Shown piece by piece: positions 1 through 6,069 of a DNA stretch of 14,529 nucleotides (position 1 is the stretch's first letter; each line of letters opens with the position of its first letter). Both the position numbers and the translations under genes were made by a program. Source of the DNA: Geobacter sp. (GTDB taxonomy: Bacteria > Desulfobacterota > Desulfuromonadia > Geobacterales > Geobacteraceae); contig RPRC01000164.1 of NCBI GenBank assembly GCA_003857395.1, forward strand, positions 1 through 14,529, in the 5' to 3' direction. The notes below the pieces were generated by a model, which was not told the origin of the DNA, made no database searches, and worked only from the letters and a program-made list of their open reading frames with translations.

Positions 1-578
1 GAAGGGGCAGGAGAAGTCTCCAGAGCGGGGCTTTCCGTTGCGGCTGCTGGGGCAGGTACAGGAGCAGGAGCAGGTACAGGAGCAGGAGCAGGGGCAGGGG
101 CGGGGGCAGGGGCGGTTTTTTGAGGAACATCGACTTTCTTCCTGGTAAGAGGAAGAAAGATGATTTGACCGATCTGAAGCTCGGAGGTGTCGCTGATTCC
201 ATTTATTCTCTTGATCTCGGGAATCAGGCGCTCTGCCTTCTTTGCTGTCATGCCGAAGCGTGTCGTCAGAATCGTATAAATGTTGTCACCGGAACGTATC
301 GTATACCTTACGTACTCTCCCTCCTGCCGGCCCGCACCTTTCACCTTCGGCTCGGGAACCGCCCTGGTGCCGCGGCTCTTCGCGGAAGGCCGTGATTGCG
401 GCTTTTGTACCTCTTTCGAAGCGGCGTCCCCCCGGTCCAGATCACCAATATCAATCTCGAATGACGATCCGGCGCCAAAGACCCATCCGGCACTTCCAAG
501 GATGAAGAGCAGAAAAAGCACAACAGGCAATCCACAAATAATCGGAACGCCGGGATGCTGTTCTGTTCGAGCTGGCAT
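1..578 (-). CDS. LysM-domain protein with N-terminal membrane anchor and Ala-Pro linker (partial)
   Basis: This gene reads leftward and leaves the window without a stop, so only the first 192 codons are seen. The ATG at 576-578 has a GGAG ribosome binding site a few bases upstream. Residues about 12-34 form one hydrophobic segment, either an uncleaved anchor or a signal peptide. A low-complexity basic/polar linker follows. Residues about 92-143 fit a LysM domain: it opens with YTIRSGDNIYTI and ends with LQIGQIIFLP, the usual shape of this peptidoglycan- or chitin-type glycan-binding fold. After residue 156 comes an Ala-Pro/Val-Pro run that probably acts as a stiff spacer. The protein is likely anchored in the inner membrane with LysM in the periplasm. 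It lies 55 bp after the stop of the upstream membrane protein on the same strand, so the two are probably co-transcribed. What follows the linker is unknown, so no specific function is given. Confidence 0.85.
   Translation of the reverse strand, partial: MPARTEQHPGVPIICGLPVVLFLLFILGSAGWVFGAGSSFEIDIGDLDRGDAASKEVQKPQSRPSAKSRGTRAVPEPKVKGAGRQEGEYVRYTIRSGDNIYTILTTRFGMTAKKAERLIPEIKRINGISDTSELQIGQIIFLPLTRKKVDVPQKTAPAPAPAPAPAPVPAPAPVPAPAAATESPALETSPAP
49..114 (-). repeat. In-frame hexanucleotide repeat encoding an Ala/Val-Pro linker
   Basis: Eleven tandem 6-bp units are seen on the plus strand, as variants of GGAGCA, GGGGCA, GGGGCG and GGTACA. A higher-order 18-bp unit (GGTACA then GGAGCA twice) occurs twice in a row at 55-90. 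On the minus strand each unit encodes Ala-Pro or Val-Pro inside the LysM protein. The unit is a multiple of three, so copy-number slippage would change linker length without breaking the frame. Confidence 0.85.
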
Positions 579-633
579 GAATTCTCCGTTTCTGACAGGG
601 TGGTAAAAAACTATTTTTGAAAACCGGCAGTGA

Positions 634-1878
634 TTACTTGAGATCGAGGACAAAAGCCTTCACAGACCGCTCCGGCTCCTTGCGGTAGAAAATGATCCGG
701 TCTCCATTGATAACGCTGCCCTTTTCAATGAGGTACGTCCCTTTTTGCTCCGTTGTTTCTATCACATACTGGCGGGAACCGGCTATCTCGTTCAAGACGG
801 AGGAAAGCAGGCCGGGGCTGATTCCCTGCCCACCCCTGTCGATAATCTGGATGGCACGAATCAGCCCTTTTTCCCGGAAAATCCGGAATTCGGTCAAGGG
901 ACCCTGGTAGCGCTCCCAGCCCGGATTCGCTTTGCCGTAGTCGCTGTCCGCAGCCTGGCGAGGCAGAAATGCGGGAAGTGCACCGGGTATATTTTGAAAG
1001 GGACGGGATGACTCGCTCCTCTCTTCCCCGGCTTTTGAAGACAGGGAACCTGGAGCAGCCGCTGTCCCGGCCGGTTTCTGTTGGTGGAAAAAGAGAAAAA
1101 TCATCAGTCCCATGCAACAAGCAAACACCGCTCCAAGAATTATGAGAAACCTCGGCCGGAAAACGCGCTCGCGGATGAGTTCCAGGAGAGAAGGTTTGCC
1201 CCAGGTAACCCGAAGCGGTCCGGCAAAAGGATCCGCTGGCAAAAGGGGCATCTCCCGCCGCGGCACAACGTGCGCGCCGTTTGCATCGTCCAGAGCACTT
1301 TCGAGTTTCACCTGAAAAGGAGTCTTGGGCAAATCAGTGGCTGGGGACGGTTCCCCCGGGGAAAAATCAACCGCTCGAAAAGAAGAGGCCCCCTGGATTT
1401 CAACCACATCTTCAATGGTCTCCGCAAGATCAGGCGAACCCGAAACAACAGATTTCCTCTCACTTGCGTTTTGCGGCAGCTTGTTCTTTGCTGCGAACTT
1501 CTTTTTTCTCGTCCCTGCAGCAGGTGCGGAAAGGATTTCGAGAATTGCCGCGCTAAGCTCTTTATCGCTCAAAGCTGTGTCAAGAACCGCATTGAATGGC
1601 TTTCTGCCAGACACCGGAATAGCTTCCGGGTCACCGAACAGAAATATTTTTACCTTTTTGCCCTTCAGTTCCGCATCCATGCGGTAGGCAAGGAGTTCTC
1701 CCGACATCTCTCCCAGACGTTCCTGAATAAAAATCAGATTCTGCCTCATGGGAGAAATTGCGGAAAGTGCTTCGTGAATCCCGCTCGCTACACGAATTTT
1801 TCCGGTATTCTGCATACCGGAATCGCTGAATAGCCTGATCAGTCGCTCCTGATTTGTCAAAAGGACAATGTTTACCAC
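634..1878 (-). CDS. Single-pass membrane protein with receiver-like N-terminal domain
   Basis: I do not recognise the gene. The 414-residue product has three parts. Residues 1-118 look like a response-regulator receiver fold, with alternating hydrophobic strands such as VNIVLL, NLIFI and VKIFLFG and an MSG turn after the third strand. The phospho-acceptor position after that strand is Gln52 rather than Asp, and the acidic pair expected near the N-terminus is missing, so phosphorylation is unlikely. Residues about 120-240 are a polar, probably flexible linker. One transmembrane helix spans about 244-264 and is preceded by Arg-rich sequence, which predicts a cytoplasmic N-terminus. The C-terminal 150 residues would be periplasmic, with a compact alpha/beta-looking end from about 328. 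The start is GTG, 12 bases after AGGAAAGG, and an in-frame stop lies just upstream, so no earlier start exists. The gene precedes the LysM protein by 55 bp, which suggests a shared envelope role. Confidence 0.8.
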   Translation of the reverse strand: MVNIVLLTNQERLIRLFSDSGMQNTGKIRVASGIHEALSAISPMRQNLIFIQERLGEMSGELLAYRMDAELKGKKVKIFLFGDPEAIPVSGRKPFNAVLDTALSDKELSAAILEILSAPAAGTRKKKFAAKNKLPQNASERKSVVSGSPDLAETIEDVVEIQGASSFRAVDFSPGEPSPATDLPKTPFQVKLESALDDANGAHVVPRREMPLLPADPFAGPLRVTWGKPSLLELIRERVFRPRFLIILGAVFACCMGLMIFLFFHQQKPAGTAAAPGSLSSKAGEERSESSRPFQNIPGALPAFLPRQAADSDYGKANPGWERYQGPLTEFRIFREKGLIRAIQIIDRGGQGISPGLLSSVLNEIAGSRQYVIETTEQKGTYLIEKGSVINGDRIIFYRKEPERSVKAFVLDLK

Positions 1879-1969
1879 TCGAGATCCAGACCTTTCCTAA
1901 ACCATCATTTTCGATTTGGACACTACTCTACCGCAATACGACGACGGAAACAACCGGGAGAATGTCCCC

Positions 1970-2116
1970 ATGAGCGGTACGGCAAAAACCACTTGTGCCA
2001 ACTGCGGGTATTTATCTCAAGGCAGTGCCGTTCATTTTCTTGCCAAAACAGACCGGATACGGGAGAATGGGGGCTACCCAAACAGCGATAAGAAACCCGC
2101 GGAACTGGCGGCCTGA
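1970..2116 (+). CDS. Small cysteine-pair protein, candidate zinc-ribbon (48 aa)
   Basis: This short ORF starts at an ATG nine bases after GGGAG. An in-frame ATG at 1916 is also possible but has no clear ribosome binding site. The product begins MSGTAKTTCANCGYL, so a CxxCGY pair lies near the N-terminus, followed by a charged segment with RENGG. A single CxxC cannot complete a zinc site alone, so it may dimerise, use other ligands, or be the 5' part of a broken longer gene. Codon use is ordinary for the window. Ten bases after its stop another small ORF begins with its own AGGA, suggesting a two-gene transcript or a frame-broken ancestor. No function can be given. Confidence 0.4.
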   Translation: MSGTAKTTCANCGYLSQGSAVHFLAKTDRIRENGGYPNSDKKPAELAA

Positions 2117-2126
2117 GGATATCTCA

Positions 2127-2324
2127 ATGGAATTGAAAAACAGGCTATGGATGAACGGCAACCTGGAGTGGTTTGCATATCTGGGGAATACAACAGTCTT
2201 TCTCGGCCAAAGGGAAGTCCCCTTCCCGCTCCGGGAAGGCGACCGTTGGACCAACAGATATGGAGATGCCTTCTGCGTCAAGGATGCTGAGATAACACGG
2301 GAAAACTCTGATATTCCTATTTAG
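2127..2324 (+). CDS. Hypothetical small protein (65 aa)
   Basis: I do not recognise it. The ATG at 2127 follows AGGA with a spacing of seven to eight bases, and the ORF starts ten bases after the stop of the preceding small ORF. The same frame is open further upstream from 1995, overlapping that ORF. The product is soluble-looking and rich in aromatic and charged residues, with FLGQREVPFPL and EGDRWTNRYG in the middle and one Cys near the end. Third codon positions favour G/C as in neighbouring real genes, which supports coding. It could be an independent small protein or the C-terminal half of a gene whose N-terminal half is the upstream ORF in another frame. Confidence 0.35.
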   Translation: MELKNRLWMNGNLEWFAYLGNTTVFLGQREVPFPLREGDRWTNRYGDAFCVKDAEITRENSDIPI

Positions 2325-2583
2325 TTTTCATCCGGAAACACCAAAATAGTGCTATCCACCGTTGGGCTGGGGCTTTCTCGGAGTCTCTCGTACGGCTTCA
2401 TGGCACAACAGCGACAGTAAGGAAAGCGCCTGATGCCGGCAGGTTGCCCGATCAGTGTCTCGGGTGGCGAACGATTACGAGAGGCTTCGGGGAAGTTCCA
2501 GCCCAGCCCCTGTTAGAGCGGTGAAAAGTAGGCAGGAGCGGGTATTCCGCGTATCCTGTCAACCACAGTACCTGCCGAAACCC
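2325..2583. other. Non-coding, hairpin-rich stretch between small ORFs and flavin reductase
   Basis: No convincing gene is seen here; the plus-strand ORF from 2455 runs antisense into the flavin reductase and looks like a shadow. Several short inverted repeats are visible: CCCGA/TCGGG around 2447-2464, GGGG/CCCC around 2489-2512, GGCAGGA/TCCTGTC at 2531-2560 with GCGG/CCGC nested inside, and an outer pair CGGCAGGT (2437-2444) and ACCTGCCG (2570-2577). The density suggests a folded RNA or a remnant of a mobile structured element such as a group II intron, but no diagnostic domain V was recognised. Confidence 0.35.
2524..2560 (-). terminator. Possible intrinsic terminator of the flavin reductase gene
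   Basis: Read on the minus strand, a stem GACAGGA/TCCTGCC (one wobble pair) encloses a second stem GCGG/CCGC with an AATAC loop, and is followed by CTACTTTTC. It starts about 24 bases after the flavin reductase stop. The T-run is short, so the call is tentative. The same hairpin could instead belong to the structured stretch around it. Confidence 0.35.
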
Positions 2584-3150
2584 TTATTTCTTTCCAGCGG
2601 TAAAGCCATAGGTTCCGATCGCTTCCCGCAGACTCCAGTATTGGGAAGCCTGTGGACAATAGGCAATGGGACTCAGCTTTGCGATATCGATGGTTCCCTT
2701 TTCGTTCATAACCTCCTCGTCCATATGAGCTGCCACGATCTCGCCCAGGAACAGGTCGTGGGTTCCCAAGCTTTTGACGTCAATGACGCGGCATTCGAGA
2801 TTTACCGGACACTCCAGTATCAGGGGTGCCGCAACCTCGCTCCCCGGCACAGGGGTTAACCCGAGCTCCTTGAACTTGTCTACCTCCCTGCCACTGGCCA
2901 TCCCGCAGAAATCAAGTTCCCTGAGTTGCCCTTCACGGGGAATATTTACCACAAATTCTCCGGATTTCTTTATCAGACCATGGGAATACCTGCCCGGCCT
3001 GATCGACACGCTAACTATCGGTGGTTCGGAACAGACGACACCCACCCAGGCAATCGTGATAATGTTCGGCACCCCGTCCCCTGCAGCACATGACACCATT
3101 GCCGTGGGCGTCGGGAAAAGGTACGTCCCCTTCTTGATGCTTTTTTTCAT
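2584..3150 (-). CDS. Flavin reductase-like FMN-binding protein (flavoredoxin type)
   Basis: The 188-residue product fits the flavin reductase-like, FMN-binding split-barrel family, which includes flavoredoxins and small NAD(P)H:flavin oxidoreductases. Supporting parts are the N-terminal segment PTPTAMVSCAAGDG, then NIITIAWVGVVCSEPP and VSVSIRPGRYSHGLI, where family members contact FMN, followed by GEFVVNIP and a C-terminal half with HDLFLGEIVAAH. Length is normal for the family. The ATG has a strong GGAGGA four bases upstream. It likely works in the cytoplasm passing electrons through bound FMN; the partner cannot be read from sequence. It is transcribed alone, divergently from the Rrf2 gene, with 236 bp between them that could hold shared control sites. 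It lies next to sulfur genes, but a role in sulfur reduction is only a guess. Confidence 0.88.
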   Translation of the reverse strand: MKKSIKKGTYLFPTPTAMVSCAAGDGVPNIITIAWVGVVCSEPPIVSVSIRPGRYSHGLIKKSGEFVVNIPREGQLRELDFCGMASGREVDKFKELGLTPVPGSEVAAPLILECPVNLECRVIDVKSLGTHDLFLGEIVAAHMDEEVMNEKGTIDIAKLSPIAYCPQASQYWSLREAIGTYGFTAGKK

Positions 3151-3185
3151 TGGTTCCTCCCCAAACTATTCATAGTGTTCAGCGA

Positions 3186-3214
3186 ATCGTAGCAGATAAT
3201 CATGCGGAGAACAA
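3186..3214 (-). promoter_or_regulatory. Possible promoter of the flavin reductase gene
   Basis: On the minus strand TTGTTC and TACGAT are separated by 17 bases, upstream of the flavin reductase ribosome binding site. The match to the sigma70 consensus is moderate (3/6 and 4/6). Confidence 0.3.
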
Positions 3215-3229
3215 CTCCCGGAATCTTCA

Positions 3230-3250
3230 GCATATCTATGAAGAATATGC
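3230..3250. promoter_or_regulatory. Inverted repeat, candidate operator upstream of the Rrf2 gene
   Basis: A perfect 6-bp inverted repeat GCATAT-N9-ATATGC lies 19 bases upstream of the -35 box of the Rrf2 gene, in AT-rich DNA between divergent genes. Rrf2 regulators often control their own genes through palindromic sites, so this is a reasonable operator candidate, but it does not match a known IscR or CymR box that I can recall. Confidence 0.3.
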
Positions 3251-3269
3251 GAACCATATATTTGCGTTC

Positions 3270-3297
3270 TTGACAAGATTGATGTGTATATTATAGA
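3270..3297 (+). promoter_or_regulatory. Sigma70-type promoter of the Rrf2 regulator gene
   Basis: A perfect -35 box TTGACA at 3270-3275 is followed, after 16 bases, by TATAGA at 3292-3297. The start codon is about 90 bases downstream. This is the best promoter match noticed in the window and would drive the Rrf2 gene and perhaps cysK. Confidence 0.65.
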
Positions 3298-3386
3298 GTA
3301 TCTGCAATAATTTATGAAAAATGCTGCCGGCAAAACGGCTGCTACCGGCAGATCCGCCACAGGGTATGCTTCAGAGGAGTTCGCTC

Positions 3387-3857
3387 ATGAGATTATCGAC
3401 AAAAAGCCGCTACGGCCTGAGGGCACTGTTCGACATAGCCTATAATTCAGGCACCCTTCCTTCGCAGATCAAAGACATTTCGCGAAGACAGGAAATATCT
3501 CCACGCTATCTGGAGCAAATATTCCAGAGCTTTAAAAAAGCCGGAATACTCAAGAGCAAGCGAGGGCCGCAGGGTGGCTACATCCTGGCCAGGAAACCGG
3601 AATTGATTACCGTCCGGGAAATTCTGGAAGCCGCGGAAGGGGATACCCTCCTTGTGGAGTGCACCAGTAAGAAGAAACCTAGAAAAAAGGGAGAATGCCC
3701 ATTTGACGGCAGTTGCGTCACCCAGACGGTCTGGCAGGAAGCCAGCGAAAAACTCCATGAACTCTTTTCCGATATGACCCTGAAAACACTCTGCGAGCGC
3801 GGCCAGTCTCTCGGTGTGAAAAGGGAGCAGGACCACCGTTTCACCTACTACATTTGA
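3387..3857 (+). CDS. Rrf2-family transcriptional regulator (IscR/CymR-like)
   Basis: The 156-residue product begins MRLSTKSRYGLRAL, the classic Rrf2 opening. A winged helix-turn-helix follows, with ISPRYLEQIF in the recognition helix and the wing SKRGPQGGYIL at about 57-67. The C-terminal half has Cys92, Cys104 and Cys110, then a dimerisation helix. In IscR three cysteines in this region hold an iron-sulfur cluster, so cluster sensing is plausible, though the first spacing (11 residues) is wider than usual. The ATG at 3387 follows AGAGGAG; the open frame from 3321 adds residues not typical of the family. cysK lies 140 bp downstream on the same strand. Rrf2 proteins of the CymR type repress cysteine-synthesis genes and can bind cysteine synthase, so control of cysK is likely. 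Whether it senses cysteine status or Fe-S status cannot be decided here. Confidence 0.9.
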   Translation: MRLSTKSRYGLRALFDIAYNSGTLPSQIKDISRRQEISPRYLEQIFQSFKKAGILKSKRGPQGGYILARKPELITVREILEAAEGDTLLVECTSKKKPRKKGECPFDGSCVTQTVWQEASEKLHELFSDMTLKTLCERGQSLGVKREQDHRFTYYI

Positions 3858-3997
3858 AATCAGGCTCCGCGACTTTATTCTCTTGTTTCCCGAGCCAGAA
3901 CAGATTGTTTATGTCATAGGACAGACCTGAGACAAAGCGCCAGTTGCCATTCGCTGCGCCGCTCCAACCTTTCAATAGCATGACAATGGAGACAGCT

Positions 3998-4921
3998 ATG
4001 CCAGCACACAAATATGATTCTGTCCTCGATCTGATCGGCAACACCCCGCTCGTCCGGATCACCAAGCTTGGAGAAAAGAATGCTGCGACTATTTATGTAA
4101 AAATGGAATCCAGCAATCCGGGCGGCAGTGTCAAGGATCGCATCTGTCTTGCCATGATCGACGCAGCAGAAAAGGACGGACTTCTCAAGCCGGGAGCAAC
4201 GGTCATCGAGCCCACCAGCGGCAACACCGGGATCGGCCTTTCCATGGTCTGTGCCGTGCGGGGCTACAAGCTGATCCTGACAATGCCCGATACCATGTCC
4301 ATCGAGCGGAGAAGACTCCTGGCCGCCTACGGAGCCGAATTGATCCTTACTCCCGGCAACCAGGGAATGCGTGGAGCCGTGCAGAAGGCGGAGGAACTGG
4401 CCGCAAAACATGGCTACCATATGCCACAGCAGTTCAAAAACCCGGCAAACCCGGAAGTTCATCGCAAGACAACCGGGCCCGAGATCATCGAGGCTATGCA
4501 AGGACTGTCCATCGATGGCTTTGTTGCCGCGGTCGGAACTGGCGGAACACTTACCGGCGTTGGCGAAGTACTCAAGAAACATAACCCGGCTGTCCGGATC
4601 GCCGCAGTTGAGCCGGCAGACTCCCCCATTCTGTCAGGCGGTGAGCCTGGCCCACACAAAATTCAGGGCATCGGAGCAGGATTCATACCGGATGTTCTGA
4701 ACACCGGCATCTACGACGAAGTGATCCGGGTGACCAATAGCGAGGCCTTTGAAGCGGCACAACAGATTGCCAAGGTGGAGGGGCTTCTCGTCGGTATTTC
4801 CGCAGGCGCCAACTTCTTTGGAGCTCTCCAGCTTGCCAGAACACTCGGCAAGGGAAAGAATGTCGTAACCATCATGTGTGACACCGGTGAGAGGTATCTT
4901 TCCACCGGGATCTTCGACTAA
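3998..4921 (+). CDS. cysK: Cysteine synthase A (O-acetylserine sulfhydrylase)
   Basis: The 307-residue product is a fold-type II PLP enzyme that makes L-cysteine from O-acetylserine and sulfide in the cytoplasm. The N-terminus holds [10 protein letters not shown]. The PLP-binding lysine is in [10 protein letters not shown] (about residue 46), the substrate loop is PTSGNTG (about 72-78), the phosphate-binding loop is GTGGTLTG (about 179-186), and the C-terminal signature is VGISAGAN. Length matches CysK. I chose the ATG at 3998 because GGAG lies about seven bases upstream and the family N-terminus fits; the longer frame from 3944 adds unrelated residues. It lies 140 bp downstream of the Rrf2 regulator and may be read from that promoter or its own, and it ends before a strong terminator. 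CysM-type activity is less likely but cannot be excluded from motifs alone. Confidence 0.95.
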   Translation: MPAHKYDSVLDLIGNTPLVRITKLGEKNAATIYVKMESSNPGGSVKDRICLAMIDAAEKDGLLKPGATVIEPTSGNTGIGLSMVCAVRGYKLILTMPDTMSIERRRLLAAYGAELILTPGNQGMRGAVQKAEELAAKHGYHMPQQFKNPANPEVHRKTTGPEIIEAMQGLSIDGFVAAVGTGGTLTGVGEVLKKHNPAVRIAAVEPADSPILSGGEPGPHKIQGIGAGFIPDVLNTGIYDEVIRVTNSEAFEAAQQIAKVEGLLVGISAGANFFGALQLARTLGKGKNVVTIMCDTGERYLSTGIFD

Positions 4922-4986
4922 AACCATTTTACGATCCAGAAGGCATCTCGTGTCATCTTGATTGTAAATGGAATAAAACGCGAACC

Positions 4987-5017
4987 ACCCTCTCCCGCAA
5001 GGAGAGGGTTTTGTTTT
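4987..5017 (+). terminator. Strong intrinsic terminator after cysK
   Basis: A perfect stem CCCTCTCC/GGAGAGGG with a five-base loop CGCAA (plus an outer A-T pair) is followed by TTTTGTTTT. It lies 66 bp after the cysK stop and should end that transcript. It is also the left half of a REP-like double hairpin. Confidence 0.85.
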
Positions 5018-5052
5018 CCCTTACCCCGAAGAGCGAGCTCCGGGGGTGAGGT
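4987..5052. repeat. REP-like double hairpin upstream of larE
   Basis: The terminator stem is followed 15 bases later by a second imperfect palindrome, ACCCC-G at 5023-5028 pairing with C-G-GGGGT at 5041-5047, with a GAGC/GCTC pair inside. The CTCTCCC-type stem beside a (T)TACCCC..GGGGTGAGG stem resembles short interspersed palindromic elements common between genes in proteobacteria. Only one copy is in this window, so repeat status is not proven. Confidence 0.45.
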
Positions 5053-5069
5053 CTGAGAAGGACTCAATC

Positions 5070-5906
5070 ATGGACCTGCTCCACAAAAAATACGAAACTC
5101 TCCGCCGGTCCCTGGCGGACATGGGCTCCGTCTTGGTTGCTTTTTCCGGCGGCGTTGACTCCACGTTCCTGCTCAAGGTTGCCCATGAGGTGCTGGGAGA
5201 CAGGGCCTGGGCCGTCACGGCCACCTCACCCACCTACCCGCAATCCGAATTCCGCGAAGCCGAACAGCTCGCCGAACAGATCGGGGCCTCGCGCATTGTC
5301 ATTAACTCCAACGAGCTCCTCATCCCCGGCTTCTCGCACAATCCTGCCGATCGCTGCTATCACTGCAAAAAGGAACTCTTCGAGTTGTGTCTCGCCAAGG
5401 CAGAAGAACTGGGCCTGTCCTTCGTGCTTGACGGCAGTACTATCGACGACCTAGGCGACTACCGCCCCGGGCGCCGGGCAACGGCAGAACTGGGCGTACG
5501 CAGTCCACTCCTGGAGGCAGAATTGACAAAGGCAGAAGTCCGCCTTCTGAGTCGCGAACTGGGTCTGCCCACGTGGGACAAACAACCCTTTGCCTGCCTC
5601 GCCAGCCGCTTCCCCTATGGAACGGAAATAACGGTCGAGAAACTTGCCCAAATCGAGCGCTGCGAGGAGTACCTGAAGAACTCTGGCTTCCACACCTACC
5701 GGGTCAGGTTCCATGACGAAACAGCACGCATCGAGGTCGGAGAATCGGAAATCTCGCGGTTCCTGGTTCCGGAGCAGCGCCGGGCCATCGTCGACTTTTT
5801 CAAATCCACGGGCTTTAGCTACGTTTCCCTCGACCTGGAGGGCTACCGCACCGGCAGCATGAACCGGACTCTCCCTGAGGCAAACGACGGTCGTCCGCAA
5901 AACTGA
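5070..5906 (+). CDS. larE: ATP-dependent sacrificial sulfur transferase LarE
   Basis: The 278-residue product is a PP-loop ATP pyrophosphatase of the LarE type. The ATP loop is VAFSGGVDSTFL, with SGGVDS at 26-31. A CxxC pair (RCYHCK, Cys96 and Cys99) and DGST at about 121 follow. PFACLASRFPYGT places a cysteine at 176, the same number as the sacrificial cysteine of the Lactobacillus enzyme, which gives up its sulfur to the pyridinium dicarboxylate precursor of the nickel-pincer cofactor of lactate racemase. The C-terminal segment LEGYRTGSMN is typical. The ATG at 5070 has AGAAGGA seven bases upstream; the frame open from 5046 lacks such a site. larA, larB and larC are not in the window. LarE homologues also occur without them, so the substrate may differ. 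The upstream terminator separates it from cysK. Confidence 0.9.
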   Translation: MDLLHKKYETLRRSLADMGSVLVAFSGGVDSTFLLKVAHEVLGDRAWAVTATSPTYPQSEFREAEQLAEQIGASRIVINSNELLIPGFSHNPADRCYHCKKELFELCLAKAEELGLSFVLDGSTIDDLGDYRPGRRATAELGVRSPLLEAELTKAEVRLLSRELGLPTWDKQPFACLASRFPYGTEITVEKLAQIERCEEYLKNSGFHTYRVRFHDETARIEVGESEISRFLVPEQRRAIVDFFKSTGFSYVSLDLEGYRTGSMNRTLPEANDGRPQN

Positions 5907-6069
5907 CCTGCTCGTTTCCGGCATTCCACAGCCATTCTCCGCAAGGCCAGCCTCGCGCAAAAAGCACCGTGCCTGGCCGCAATTCCGTCTGGCATTCCAC
6001 CCTGGCTTCTGCTATCGTGCTCTTTAGCCATTGCGCCACAAAGCACTGAAAAACCCGCGAGGAACCGAC

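Noticed and set aside
49..114. CRISPR-like or non-coding satellite repeat
   Set aside because: The units are contiguous with no spacers and are in frame with the LysM protein, encoding Ala-Pro pairs.
1081..1833. 250-codon plus-strand ORF
   Set aside because: It lies wholly antisense to the receiver-like membrane protein, has no ribosome binding site, and its product is basic and low in family-like features. It is a shadow of the real frame.
2400..2416. Possible sigma54 promoter starting TGGCAC
   Set aside because: The -24 element is present, but the expected TTGC at the -12 spacing is missing.
2455..2859. 134-codon plus-strand ORF overlapping the flavin reductase end
   Set aside because: More than half of it is antisense to the flavin reductase, and the remainder lies in the hairpin-rich stretch. 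No ribosome binding site is seen.
3914..4582. 222-codon minus-strand ORF opposite cysK
   Set aside because: cysK is unmistakable on the other strand, and this product has no recognisable motif.
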